Notes under the pieces: generated by a model | Seen by the model: the letters and a program-made list of their open reading frames with translations, nothing else | What the model was told of the DNA's origin: nothing | Database searches by the model: none | Program-made: the position numbers and the translations under genes | Source: Chloroflexota bacterium | Lineage (GTDB): Bacteria > Chloroflexota > Dehalococcoidia > Tepidiformales > Tepidiformaceae | Reading direction: 5' to 3' | DNA: 14,637 bases | NCBI GenBank assembly: GCA_021823905.1 | Contig: JAKALX010000045.1 | Span: 1-14,637, forward strand | Shown here: positions 5,972 through 13,068 of the stretch, piece after piece | Layout of the letters: each line of letters starts with the position of its first letter | Numbering within the stretch: position 1 is the stretch's first letter

Positions 5972-8338
5972 ATGGATGACCACACGATCCGCGTGCTCGA
6001 ATTCGAGAAGGTGCTCGCCCTGCTGGCGGCCGAAGCGGCATTCAGCGTTGGCCGCGAGCGCGCCCTCGCCCTGCGTCCCGAAACCTCGTTCACCCGCGCC
6101 TCCGAACTCCAGGCGCAGACCGCCGAGATGCGCCTGCTCGACCAGATGGGCGTCGATGTGCCGTTCTCCGGCGCGCGCGACATTCGTCCCGCGATCCACG
6201 CGGCCGCGATTGGCCAGGCGCTCGACGCCTCCGACCTGGTTGATGCCGCCCAGACGCTGAAGACCGCGTGGCGCGCCCACGCCACCCTCGAGAAGATCCG
6301 ACCCCGCGTTCCCCGGCTCGCGCAGATCGCCGACGGAATCTCGGATTTCCGCCACTTCGCCGAAGCCGTCGACGAAGCGATTACCCCGCGCGGCGACGTC
6401 GCCGATTCCGCCAGCGAGCTGCTGGCAACGACGCGGCGCGAGCTCCGAACCGCCCAGGAACGCCTCGACCAGCGCGCCCAGGCCGCCCTCGCCGACGCCC
6501 TCCGGCGGGGAATCGCCCAGGAAGGGCTGCTGACCGAGCGCAACGGCCGCAAGGTCATCCCCATCAAGGCCGATTCTCGCGGCGCCCTTCATGGCATCGT
6601 CCACGACGTCTCGTCGAGCGGCGCGACCGTGTTCATCGAACCGATGGGCGTCGTCGAGGCCGGCAACCAGGTGCGCGAGCTGCAGCTCGCCGAGGACCGC
6701 GAGGTCCGGCGCGTGCTCCAGCGCCTAAGCGCCATGCTCGGCGACAGTAGCGACGCCGCCCTCGCGAGCGTGCTCGCCCTGGGCGGCCTCGACCTGATCT
6801 CCGCGAAGGTCCGGCTTGGGCGCAAGCTCCGCGCCGACCTCCCGCCTCCCGGCGACTTCGCCTCCTGGTTCTCCGACAGCGGCGCGACCATCCTTGTCCG
6901 CGCGCGTCACCCGCTCCTGCGCGGCGACGTCGTGCCCACGAACATCGAAGTCGGCGGATCGTACGCGGGCGTCCTCATCACCGGGCCCAACACGGGCGGC
7001 AAGACCGTCGCCCTCAAGACGCTCGGGCTGCTCTCGCTCATGGCCCAGGCCGGCATCCCCGTCCCCTGCAACGACGGCAGCCGCTTCCGCTGTTACGAGC
7101 GCGTCTACGCCGACATCGGCGACGAGCAGTCGATCGAGCAGTCGCTCTCGACCTTCTCCTCGCACATGCGAAACGTCATCGCCATCCTCGCGAAGGCCGC
7201 CCCGGGCACGCTCGTCCTTCTCGACGAGCTTGGCGCCGGCACCGACCCGACCGAGGGCGCGGCGCTCGCTCGCGCGATCCTCGAGACCCTCCTCGACCGA
7301 GGCTGCACCGTCGTCGCGACGACTCACCACGGCGAGCTCAAAGTCCTCGCTCACACCGATCCCCGTTTGCGCAACGCTTCCGTCGAGTTCGACCTCGAAA
7401 CGTTGAGCCCGACCTACCACCTCGTCGTCGGCCTGCCCGGACAGTCGAACGCCCTTGCCATCGCCCAACGCCTCGGGCTCGAAAGCGAGGTTCTGGCGCG
7501 CGCGGAGCTGCAGTTGTCGCCCGAGCACTTCGAATTCGAACAGCTCCTCGAGGAGATACGCGAGGAACGCAGCGCCGCCGCCGCCGCTCGTCAGCGCGAG
7601 GACGCCGCCCACCGGGAAGCCGAAGACCTCCGCGCCGCGCTCGCCGAGCGCCGCGAAACCATTGAGCACGAGCGAGCCGCTATCCTCGAAGCCGCCCAGC
7701 GCGAGGCCGAGGACGTTGTCGCCGCCGCACGCCGCGAGCTCGAAGACCTTCGCCGCCACGCCGCAAGCCGCGACGTCGACCTCCGTGCCGCCGAGGAGAC
7801 GCTCCGCCGCATGGACGCGGAGCTGGCGAAAGTCGCCGCGAAGGCAAAGCCACAACGAACAGAGATCGCTCGCCCGTCGGCGTCACGCGAAGTCGGCGCG
7901 GGCGACCGCGTGCACGTTCGCGACATACCCCAGGTTGGCGAGGCGCTCTCGGCCGTTGGCGAGGACGGCCGCGTCGAGGTCCAGTTCGGTTCTCTCCGGA
8001 TGAAGGTCTCCGTCGAACGGATCGACCGCATCGAGCGCGGCCCTGCCGGCGAAGGCCACGCCGAGAAGGTCGTGGTTCCGCTCGGCCCGCCAGTGGCGAT
8101 CGAGCTCGACCTCCGCGGCCAGCGGGCCGACGAAGCGCTCGAACGCTGCGAAAGCTATCTCGACAACGCATTTCGCGCCGGTATGCCGTTCGTCCGCATC
8201 ATCCACGGCAAAGGCACCGGCGCCTTGCGGGCGGCGATCCGCGAGATGCTCGCCCACCACCCGCTCGTCCGGCGAGTCGAATCAGCGGCTGCCAACGAGG
8301 GCGGCGAAGGCGTGACCATCGCCCTGCTTGCGGGGTAA
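5972..8338 (+). CDS. mutS2: Endonuclease/ATPase MutS2 with C-terminal Smr domain
   Basis: MutS2 proteins act on branched DNA and, in Bacillus, also on collided ribosomes; they are not part of MutL-dependent mismatch repair. The 788-residue product lacks the MutS mismatch-recognition domain, as expected. It has the core/lever helical region (about 1-300), Walker A GPNTGGKT (338-345), Walker B LVLLDELGAGTDPTEGAALA (414-433) and signature THHGELK (451-457). A long charged coiled coil follows (about 520-620), then a small KOW-like beta segment (about 642-690). The C-terminal Smr nuclease domain (about 708-788) shows LDLRG (712-716) and HGKGTG (745-750). It is divergent from the carboxylase genes and is the first gene of the mutS2-toxin-antitoxin-rarA run; the next gene starts only 9 nt after its stop. 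The ATG at 5972 starts right at the conserved domain, with a weak ribosome binding site. Confidence 0.97.
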   Translation: MDDHTIRVLEFEKVLALLAAEAAFSVGRERALALRPETSFTRASELQAQTAEMRLLDQMGVDVPFSGARDIRPAIHAAAIGQALDASDLVDAAQTLKTAWRAHATLEKIRPRVPRLAQIADGISDFRHFAEAVDEAITPRGDVADSASELLATTRRELRTAQERLDQRAQAALADALRRGIAQEGLLTERNGRKVIPIKADSRGALHGIVHDVSSSGATVFIEPMGVVEAGNQVRELQLAEDREVRRVLQRLSAMLGDSSDAALASVLALGGLDLISAKVRLGRKLRADLPPPGDFASWFSDSGATILVRARHPLLRGDVVPTNIEVGGSYAGVLITGPNTGGKTVALKTLGLLSLMAQAGIPVPCNDGSRFRCYERVYADIGDEQSIEQSLSTFSSHMRNVIAILAKAAPGTLVLLDELGAGTDPTEGAALARAILETLLDRGCTVVATTHHGELKVLAHTDPRLRNASVEFDLETLSPTYHLVVGLPGQSNALAIAQRLGLESEVLARAELQLSPEHFEFEQLLEEIREERSAAAAARQREDAAHREAEDLRAALAERRETIEHERAAILEAAQREAEDVVAAARRELEDLRRHAASRDVDLRAAEETLRRMDAELAKVAAKAKPQRTEIARPSASREVGAGDRVHVRDIPQVGEALSAVGEDGRVEVQFGSLRMKVSVERIDRIERGPAGEGHAEKVVVPLGPPVAIELDLRGQRADEALERCESYLDNAFRAGMPFVRIIHGKGTGALRAAIREMLAHHPLVRRVESAAANEGGEGVTIALLAG

Positions 8339-8347
8339 GGTGCGACG

Positions 8348-8650
8348 GTGCCGTTTCGGATCGAGATCCAGCCGTCGGCGGTTGACGACCTGCGCGCACT
8401 CCCAGCGTTTGACGCCCGCATCGTTCGCGATGCTATCAACACGCGTCTTTCTGAAGAGCCCACGAAGCCGTCCCGGAACCGCAAGCGGTTGGAGGGCAGA
8501 TTCCCCGGGTACCGCGACGAGACGGTCTGGGAAGTGCGTACCGGGAATCTCCGGATCTTCTACGATGTAGACGTCGCGACGGCCGTAGTCCGCATCCACG
8601 CGATCAGGCGAAAACCCGGCGAAACGACAACAGGAGAGATCTTCCCATGA
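8348..8650 (+). CDS. RelE/ParE-family toxin of a type II toxin-antitoxin module
   Basis: A 100-residue protein starting at GTG 8348. Its signature elements match RelE/ParE-fold toxins: N-terminal strand FRIEIQPSAVDDLRALP, the basic segment RNRKRLEG (43-50), the core strand pair WEVRTGNLRIFYDVD (61-75) and the C-terminal IHAIRRKPG (83-91). RelE members typically cleave mRNA at the ribosome, whereas ParE members target gyrase. The sequence alone does not separate these, although the VWEVR...RIFYDVD pattern is common in proteins annotated RelE. It sits 9 nt after mutS2 and its stop overlaps the antitoxin start (ATGA). Toxin before antitoxin is the reverse of the classical order but is known, for example in higBA. 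No separate promoter is evident. Confidence 0.9.
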   Translation: MPFRIEIQPSAVDDLRALPAFDARIVRDAINTRLSEEPTKPSRNRKRLEGRFPGYRDETVWEVRTGNLRIFYDVDVATAVVRIHAIRRKPGETTTGEIFP

Positions 8651-8898
8651 AGCACACCTCGCTGGCCGAGTTCCGCGCTCGCCCCGGCCAATTCATTGAG
8701 GATGCCCAGGGCGAGGACCTTCTCGTTACCGAGGACGGTGAGCCTGTCGCGCTTGTGCTAGGCGTTCGATTCAAGGATCACGAAGACGTCGACTACGAGA
8801 ACGACCCCGCGTTCTGGGAAATGATCCGCAGGCGGCGGGCGGAAGCGTCGATTCCCTGGGAACAGGTCGAGGCCGAGCTTTTCCCCAAAAAAACGTGA
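8647..8898 (+). CDS. Phd/YefM-family antitoxin
   Basis: An 83-residue acidic protein. The N-terminal MKHTSLAEFRARPGQFIEDA and LLVTEDGEPVALVLGV match the Phd/YefM DNA-binding fold, in which a strand, helix and hairpin precede an unstructured toxin-binding tail. The C-terminal part (DPAFWEMIRRRRAEASIPWEQVEAEL) would be the toxin-neutralising region. The ATG at 8647 overlaps the toxin stop (ATGA), with AGGAGA about 9 nt upstream as ribosome binding site. The stop overlaps the GTG of rarA. Such antitoxins usually bind their own promoter; here that would have to be upstream of mutS2 or inside the mutS2 3' end. The gene ends in an A7 run (8887-8893) directly before rarA. Confidence 0.88.
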   Translation: MKHTSLAEFRARPGQFIEDAQGEDLLVTEDGEPVALVLGVRFKDHEDVDYENDPAFWEMIRRRRAEASIPWEQVEAELFPKKT

Positions 8899-10253
8899 GC
8901 GGCAGCTTCCAACCCGGCTTCCCCGTCGACGAACCGCCGCTTCCCGCGGACGCCCCCCTCGCCGCTCGCATGCGCCCCCGCTCGCTCGATGAATTCGTGG
9001 GCCAGCAACCTGCCGTCGGCGCGGGCTCGATGCTTCGCGGCGCCGTGGAGCGCGGCCGGTTGCCGTCCGTCATCCTCTGGGGACCGCCTGGCTGCGGAAA
9101 GACAACGCTCGCGCGCCTGCTGGCGAAAGACACCAGCGCCGAGTTCGTCGCTATCTCCGCCGTCGCCTCGGGAGTCGCCGAGCTGCGCAAGATAGTCGCC
9201 GAGGCGAAGGCGCGCCGCGGCGCCGGCATCCGCACCGTCCTCTTCATCGACGAGATCCACCGCTTCAACAAGGCCCAGCAGGACGTCATCCTGCCCTACG
9301 TCGAGGACGGCACCGTCACCCTGATCGGCGCGACGACCGAAAACCCCTCGTTCGAAGTCGTAGCTCCGCTGCTCAGCCGCGTCCGCGTGGTCCGCCTCAC
9401 AAGCCTCGACGAAGGCGATCTCCGTCACGTCGTCCAACGAGCGCTCGCAGATGCGGACCGCGGTCTCGGTAGCCTCGGCATCCAGATCGCGCCCGAAGCG
9501 ATGGACGCCCTCGTCGCGGGAGCCAACGGCGACGCCCGCGCCGCCCTCACGGCCCTGGAGATCGCCGCCGGTAGCGCCCACGCCGCCCGCCGCGACGCGA
9601 TCAGCCCCGGCGACATCCAGCAGGCGCTCCAGGACCGTCGCCCCTACCACGACAAGGGCGCCGATTTCCACTACGACACCATTTCCGCACTCATCAAGTC
9701 CGTTCGCGGATCGGACCCGGACGCCGCCCTCTACTGGCTCGCCCGGATGGTCGAGGCAGGCGAAGACCCGCTCTTCCTGGTGCGCCGCATGGTCATCCTC
9801 GCGGCGGAGGACGTCGGCCTAGCCGACCCGCAGGCCCTGATTCTGGCCACAGCCTGTCAACAGGCGGTCCACTTCGTGGGCATGCCCGAGGGCTGGATCC
9901 CGATGGCCGAAACGTGCGTCTACCTCGCGCTCGCGCCCAAGAGCAACAGCGCTTACGGCGCCTATCAGCGGGCGAAAGAGGATGCCCTCCGCACGTCGCA
10001 CCTCCCGGTTCCGATGCATCTGCGCAATGCCGTAACCGGGATGATGAAGCAGTTCGGCTATGGCCAGGGCTACCGCTACGCCCACGACGAGCCGGGCCAC
10101 CTCGCCCGCGGCGAGCGCTACTTGCCCGAAGAGGTCGGCGGTGCCAAGTATTACCTGCCGGGCAGCCTCGGATTCGAGGCAACGGCCGCCGAACGCCTTG
10201 CGCGCCTCCGCGCATCACCCTCTGAAGTGCAGGACACCCCAGATGAAGCTTGA
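8895..10253 (+). CDS. rarA: Replication-associated recombination protein RarA (MgsA), AAA+ ATPase
   Basis: A clamp-loader-like AAA+ protein acting at stalled replication forks and gaps. The 452-residue product has the N-terminal PLAARMRPRSLDEFVGQQ (21-38), Walker A GPPGCGKT (63-70), Walker B VLFIDEIHRFNKAQQD (115-130) and sensor 1 LIGATTENPSFEV (143-155), followed by the Arg-finger region LLSRVRV. The C-terminal tetramerisation region RRPYHDKGADFHYDTISALI and AALYWLARMVEAGEDPLFLVRRM is also intact. The length is typical. The GTG at 8895 overlaps the antitoxin stop by 4 nt. No Shine-Dalgarno is apparent there because the preceding bases are C4A7, so initiation probably depends on translational coupling. 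The downstream small gene overlaps its end by 11 nt. Confidence 0.96.
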   Translation: MSGSFQPGFPVDEPPLPADAPLAARMRPRSLDEFVGQQPAVGAGSMLRGAVERGRLPSVILWGPPGCGKTTLARLLAKDTSAEFVAISAVASGVAELRKIVAEAKARRGAGIRTVLFIDEIHRFNKAQQDVILPYVEDGTVTLIGATTENPSFEVVAPLLSRVRVVRLTSLDEGDLRHVVQRALADADRGLGSLGIQIAPEAMDALVAGANGDARAALTALEIAAGSAHAARRDAISPGDIQQALQDRRPYHDKGADFHYDTISALIKSVRGSDPDAALYWLARMVEAGEDPLFLVRRMVILAAEDVGLADPQALILATACQQAVHFVGMPEGWIPMAETCVYLALAPKSNSAYGAYQRAKEDALRTSHLPVPMHLRNAVTGMMKQFGYGQGYRYAHDEPGHLARGERYLPEEVGGAKYYLPGSLGFEATAAERLARLRASPSEVQDTPDEA

Positions 10254-10569
10254 GTACTTCTACGCAAAGGGTTCGAAGCGCCCCGCCGAGGCCGACGAGG
10301 CTGTGCGCCTCGCCCTCGAAGCGACCGACGCATCCATCGAGGTCGAATACGTCGAGATCGAGGATTCCGAGCAGGCCAAGGCGCGCAAGTTCTTCGGCAC
10401 ACCCACCATTCGCGTCGACGGCGTCGACGTCGAATACGGCGAGCGCGAAGCCGAGGAGTACCAGATGGGCACGCGCTACTACAACACGCCCCAGGGCTGG
10501 AAGCCCTATCCGCACGCCCGCCTGATCGCCAACACCATCCTCGAACTCCAGAACCGCCCACAACGCTGA
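10243..10569 (+). CDS. Small thioredoxin-fold-like protein lacking cysteines
   Basis: A 108-residue protein, MKLEYFYAKGSKRPAEADEA..., with a beta-alpha-beta start, then EVEYVEIEDSEQAKARKFFGTPTIRVDGVDVEYG and a C-terminal helix HARLIANTILEL. The segment FFGTPTIRVDGVDVE resembles the cis-Pro strand of small thioredoxin-like proteins (glutaredoxin/alkylmercury-lyase-associated type), in which a C-P-x-C-type motif normally follows the first strand. Here that position reads AKGSKRP and there is no cysteine in the whole protein, so a thiol redox role is unlikely. The ATG at 10243 lies inside the rarA 3' end (11-nt overlap), with AAGTGCAGGA upstream as ribosome binding site. It is the last gene of the mutS2-rarA run. 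The fold assignment is inferred from pattern only; the function is unknown. Confidence 0.75.
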   Translation: MKLEYFYAKGSKRPAEADEAVRLALEATDASIEVEYVEIEDSEQAKARKFFGTPTIRVDGVDVEYGEREAEEYQMGTRYYNTPQGWKPYPHARLIANTILELQNRPQR

Positions 10570-10573
10570 CCGC

Positions 10574-10597
10574 GGCCACGACCGGGTTCGGTGGGCC
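10574..10597 (+). terminator. Weak terminator-like hairpin after the mutS2-rarA run
   Basis: GGCC (10574-10577) pairs with GGCC (10594-10597), and inside it ACCG (10581-10584) pairs with CGGT (10589-10592) around the loop GGTT. The structure is interrupted and has no U-tract. It begins 5 nt after the stop codon of the thioredoxin-like gene. Confidence 0.3.
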
Positions 10598-10747
10598 GGA
10601 AACAGAAAGACCAGCGGCCGGGACGCCGACGCTTCTTCAAGCGACCCTGAACACGCGCGTAGGTGTATGGTACGCAGAGGCGTTCGCACCGGCGCCTCCG
10701 CCTGTCAACCCACCGGGCGGCTTCCGCAAGGGCATCGGGAGATCTCA

Positions 10748-12118
10748 GTGAGCGCTCGCCCAGGGCCCACCGCCCCCTTCACCTATCTGCGCAGCCGCTC
10801 CCGCGCCGCCCGCATCGCTTGCATCTACGTGGTCCTCTCGTTGCTCTGGATCTGGGCGTCCGGCTGGCTCGTGCAACACCTCGCCAGCAACCCCGGTTGG
10901 CAAGTGCGATTGGAAGACCTGAAGGGCACCGCCTTCGTCCTCCTAACAGGAGGGCTGCTTTACGTCGCGCTCAAGCAGTCCTTCCACCGGTTGGAAGCGT
11001 CGCGGACCAGCCTCGTCGCCGCCAACCGGCAGCTCGCCGCCCTGGCCGCGTTTCCACAGCTTTGCCCCATCCCGATCCTCGAGTTCGACGAGGACGGACT
11101 CATCGTCTACGAGAACGACGCCGCCCGCGCACAATCGGAGCCCGACGGGCCGGCTGCGATCCTGCCTCCCGACGTTGACGCCGTGCTGAGCGGCTGCCTG
11201 GCAAGTGGCGAGCCGATCCTCGCCCTCGACGCGGAGCGCGGCGGCGCGCACTGGCGCTGGTGGTTCTTCCCAAACGACGAGCGGAACCGGACGTACGCGT
11301 TCGGCCGCGAACGTACACCCGAGGCGGAGCTGGACACGCAGATCACCCGGGCCGCGGCAATGGAATCCGTCGGCCGCATGGCTGCCGGCATCGCGCACGA
11401 TTTCAACAACGTCCTTACGGCTATCGGCGGCTACAGCGAATTGCTCGAACGCGAGCTCGCCGGCGACCCTGGCCACGCCGAAGACGCGCACGCAATCGCC
11501 GCCGAAGTGCACCGCGCCCGCGGACTAATCCGGCAGCTCATGCTCCTCGGCCGCAGCCAGCCGCAAGCGCCGGCCGAGCTGGACATGAACCAGCACCTGC
11601 TCCAGATCGAGCGCCTGGTGCGTCACCTCGTTCCCAGGAACGTCGAGCTTCGCTTCGCCCTCTGCGACGGCCCCGTCCCCATCCAGTTCGACCCCCAGGA
11701 GCTGGAGCAGGCTGTCATGAATCTCATCTCAAACGCCGGCGACGCGATGCCCAAGGGCGGCGTGGTCACCGTCTCAACCGAGATCCGGGCGCCGGCACGA
11801 GCCGTTCTCCGCGTCACCGACACCGGCACCGGCATCGCCCCGAACGACCTGCCCCACATCTTCGAGCCGTTCTTCACCACCAAGCCAGCCGGCCAGGGAA
11901 CCGGCCTCGGCCTCGCGTCCGCCTATGGAATCGTCAAGCGCAACGGCGGCGAGATCGACGTCGAGACCGTGGCCGGTTCGGGATCGACCTTTCTCATGTG
12001 GCTGCCCCTCACCAGGCCCGTGCGCTCGAATCAGGGAACAGCCGCCAACCAGCAGAACTCTACCCAGAGATCCCGTGGAGGTCCCGTCGACGGCGACACC
12101 GGCGAGCGGGCGGGCTAG
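10748..12118 (+). CDS. Membrane-anchored hybrid-free histidine kinase with PAS-like domain
   Basis: A sensor kinase that should autophosphorylate on His217 and pass the phosphate to an unidentified response regulator. From the GTG at 10748 it has 456 residues: two transmembrane segments (about 22-43 and 59-76), a PAS-like domain (about 97-186, with PIPILEFDEDGLIVYEN), and a dimerisation/phosphoacceptor domain with MAAGIAHDFNNVLTAIGGY. The ATPase domain carries the N box NLISNAGDAMPKGG (about 325-338), G1 VTDTGTGI, F box FEPFFTTK and G2 GTGLGLA (about 384-390). The H box AHDFNN is typical of NtrB-like/HPK4 kinases. I chose the GTG start because GGGAG lies 7 nt upstream; the in-frame ATG at 10667 adds 27 low-complexity residues. 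No receiver domain or response regulator gene is in the window. A strong hairpin spans its stop codon. Confidence 0.93.
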   Translation: MSARPGPTAPFTYLRSRSRAARIACIYVVLSLLWIWASGWLVQHLASNPGWQVRLEDLKGTAFVLLTGGLLYVALKQSFHRLEASRTSLVAANRQLAALAAFPQLCPIPILEFDEDGLIVYENDAARAQSEPDGPAAILPPDVDAVLSGCLASGEPILALDAERGGAHWRWWFFPNDERNRTYAFGRERTPEAELDTQITRAAAMESVGRMAAGIAHDFNNVLTAIGGYSELLERELAGDPGHAEDAHAIAAEVHRARGLIRQLMLLGRSQPQAPAELDMNQHLLQIERLVRHLVPRNVELRFALCDGPVPIQFDPQELEQAVMNLISNAGDAMPKGGVVTVSTEIRAPARAVLRVTDTGTGIAPNDLPHIFEPFFTTKPAGQGTGLGLASAYGIVKRNGGEIDVETVAGSGSTFLMWLPLTRPVRSNQGTAANQQNSTQRSRGGPVDGDTGERAG

Positions 12119-12130
12119 GCTCCCGCCCGC
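12106..12130 (+). terminator. Strong hairpin spanning the histidine kinase stop codon
   Basis: GCGGGCGGG (12106-12114) and CCCGCCCGC (12122-12130) form a perfect 9-bp GC stem with a 7-nt loop that contains the TAG stop. There is no U-tract behind it. It probably reduces read-through into the microprotein gene or protects the kinase mRNA 3' end. Confidence 0.5.
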
Positions 12131-12185
12131 CACAATGCGGGATGCCGCCGAAAGCCAAAGAATTCGCTAACCGGGGAGGTTCGAT

Positions 12186-12308
12186 ATGCCGTTCCAGCAG
12201 GTCGTGGTCGCGGTCATCTTCGGAATTGTCCTCATCCCCTTGCTCGTGCTGGCCGTCTATGTCGCCGAACACCTGGACACTGGCCAGCCAAAGGGCAGCC
12301 ACCGCTGA
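12186..12308 (+). CDS. 40-residue single-pass membrane microprotein
   Basis: The reading frame MPFQQVVVAVIFGIVLIPLL continues VLAVYVAEHLDTGQPKGSHR and stops at 12308. Residues 5-26 form an uninterrupted hydrophobic helix long enough to cross the membrane, with a polar, weakly charged C-terminal tail. The evidence for translation is a near-perfect Shine-Dalgarno GGGGAGG whose GGAGG ends 6 nt before the ATG. It sits between two hairpins (12106-12130 and 12309-12335), so it may be its own small transcription unit. I do not recognise a family; the size and topology resemble small regulators or accessory subunits of membrane complexes, but no such partner is adjacent. Confidence 0.7.
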   Translation: MPFQQVVVAVIFGIVLIPLLVLAVYVAEHLDTGQPKGSHR

Positions 12309-12335
12309 GGCGCTGAGCCCGCCCGGGCAAGCGCC
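12309..12335 (+). terminator. Terminator-like hairpin after the microprotein
   Basis: GGCGCT (12309-12314) pairs with AGCGCC (12330-12335), enclosing a second helix GCCC (12317-12320) with GGGC (12325-12328). It starts directly after the TGA of the microprotein. No U-tract follows. Apart from this and a possible second GC-rich hairpin (CCGGCCCC at 12334-12341 with GGGGACCGG at 12351-12359), I see nothing in the 163-nt spacer to the next gene. Confidence 0.4.
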
Positions 12336-12471
12336 GGCCCCAGTCCGCGAGGGGACCGGCTGGCCAGGCGTCGCTCCCGCGTCCCCAGCTTCCTGGAGAA
12401 ACCGGCAAGGCCTTGCGGCGCCACCCCCGAACTCCCATCATGGCGCGACCCCACAGGCCGGAGTTGTCCCA

Positions 12472-13023
12472 ATGACGCCCGCGACCGCAGCGCTCGCTCG
12501 AAACCTCGCCTTCTGGCACTGGTACCCGGACATCCTCGTGAAGGACATGACTCCGGCGCAGCTCCGTTGGCAGCCGGAGGGCCACGACACCTCCATCAAT
12601 TTCGCCATCTGGCACACGTACCGCGCCGCCGACGACCTCTGCCACGGCCTCGTTCTCCAGCGCCCCACCGTCCACGCCAGCGGCAACTGGGATGCGCGCC
12701 TGCCGGCCGCCGAACGAGGCGCATCCGGGTTCGGCAACGGCCTCACGCGCGAACAGATCGGCCGCCTCGACTTCGACACCCCCACGCTTATCGCCTATGC
12801 CAAAGCCGTCGGCGAAAGCCTCACGTCCTGGCTCGGTTCCGTGTCCGACGTCGAGGCCGGCGAAGAGGTGAAACTGCCGTTCTTCGCCAGCGTCTATCCC
12901 GGCTATGACCGGATGACCAGGGTTGAGGCCGTCACCTTCTTCGCCGTCGGCCACACCGCGGAGCACCTCGGCGAGGTGCAGCTCATTAAGGGTCTGATGG
13001 GCCTCAAGGGAGCGCCGTTGTAG
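12472..13023 (+). CDS. DinB-fold (DinB/DfsB-like) four-helix-bundle protein
   Basis: A 183-residue protein with the pattern of the DinB/YfiT-like metal-binding four-helix superfamily. NLAFWHWYPDILVKDMTPAQLRWQP is the typical first helix and turn, SINFAIWHTYRAADDL carries the first histidine ligand (H48), and the C-terminal helix VTFFAVGHTAEHLGEVQLIKGL carries two more (H161 and H165). Some family members are thiol-dependent S-transferases (bacillithiol or mycothiol type), but most are uncharacterised, so I assign no reaction. The ATG at 12472 is preceded by GGAG about 8 nt upstream. The same frame is open far upstream inside the kinase gene, but that part overlaps it out of frame and is not real. 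The crotonase gene follows after 45 nt. Confidence 0.85.
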   Translation: MTPATAALARNLAFWHWYPDILVKDMTPAQLRWQPEGHDTSINFAIWHTYRAADDLCHGLVLQRPTVHASGNWDARLPAAERGASGFGNGLTREQIGRLDFDTPTLIAYAKAVGESLTSWLGSVSDVEAGEEVKLPFFASVYPGYDRMTRVEAVTFFAVGHTAEHLGEVQLIKGLMGLKGAPL

Positions 13024-13068
13024 GAGTGGCCCCATCCGCAAGCACACGACACTGACGGGGAGAGACCA

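Noticed and set aside
5843..6604. Upstream extension of the biotin carboxylase frame into antisense mutS2
   Set aside because: Family homology begins at the ATG at 5842, and the extension only mirrors mutS2.
8348..8650. Possible horizontally acquired island boundary at the toxin-antitoxin pair
   Set aside because: No flanking repeats, insertion sequence or recombinase seen. Composition looks at most slightly less GC-rich by eye, and the junctions are precise gene overlaps.
12136..12171. 11-codon frame MRDAAESQRIR upstream of the microprotein as a possible leader peptide
   Set aside because: No ribosome binding site and no attenuation-type codon run; too short to support.
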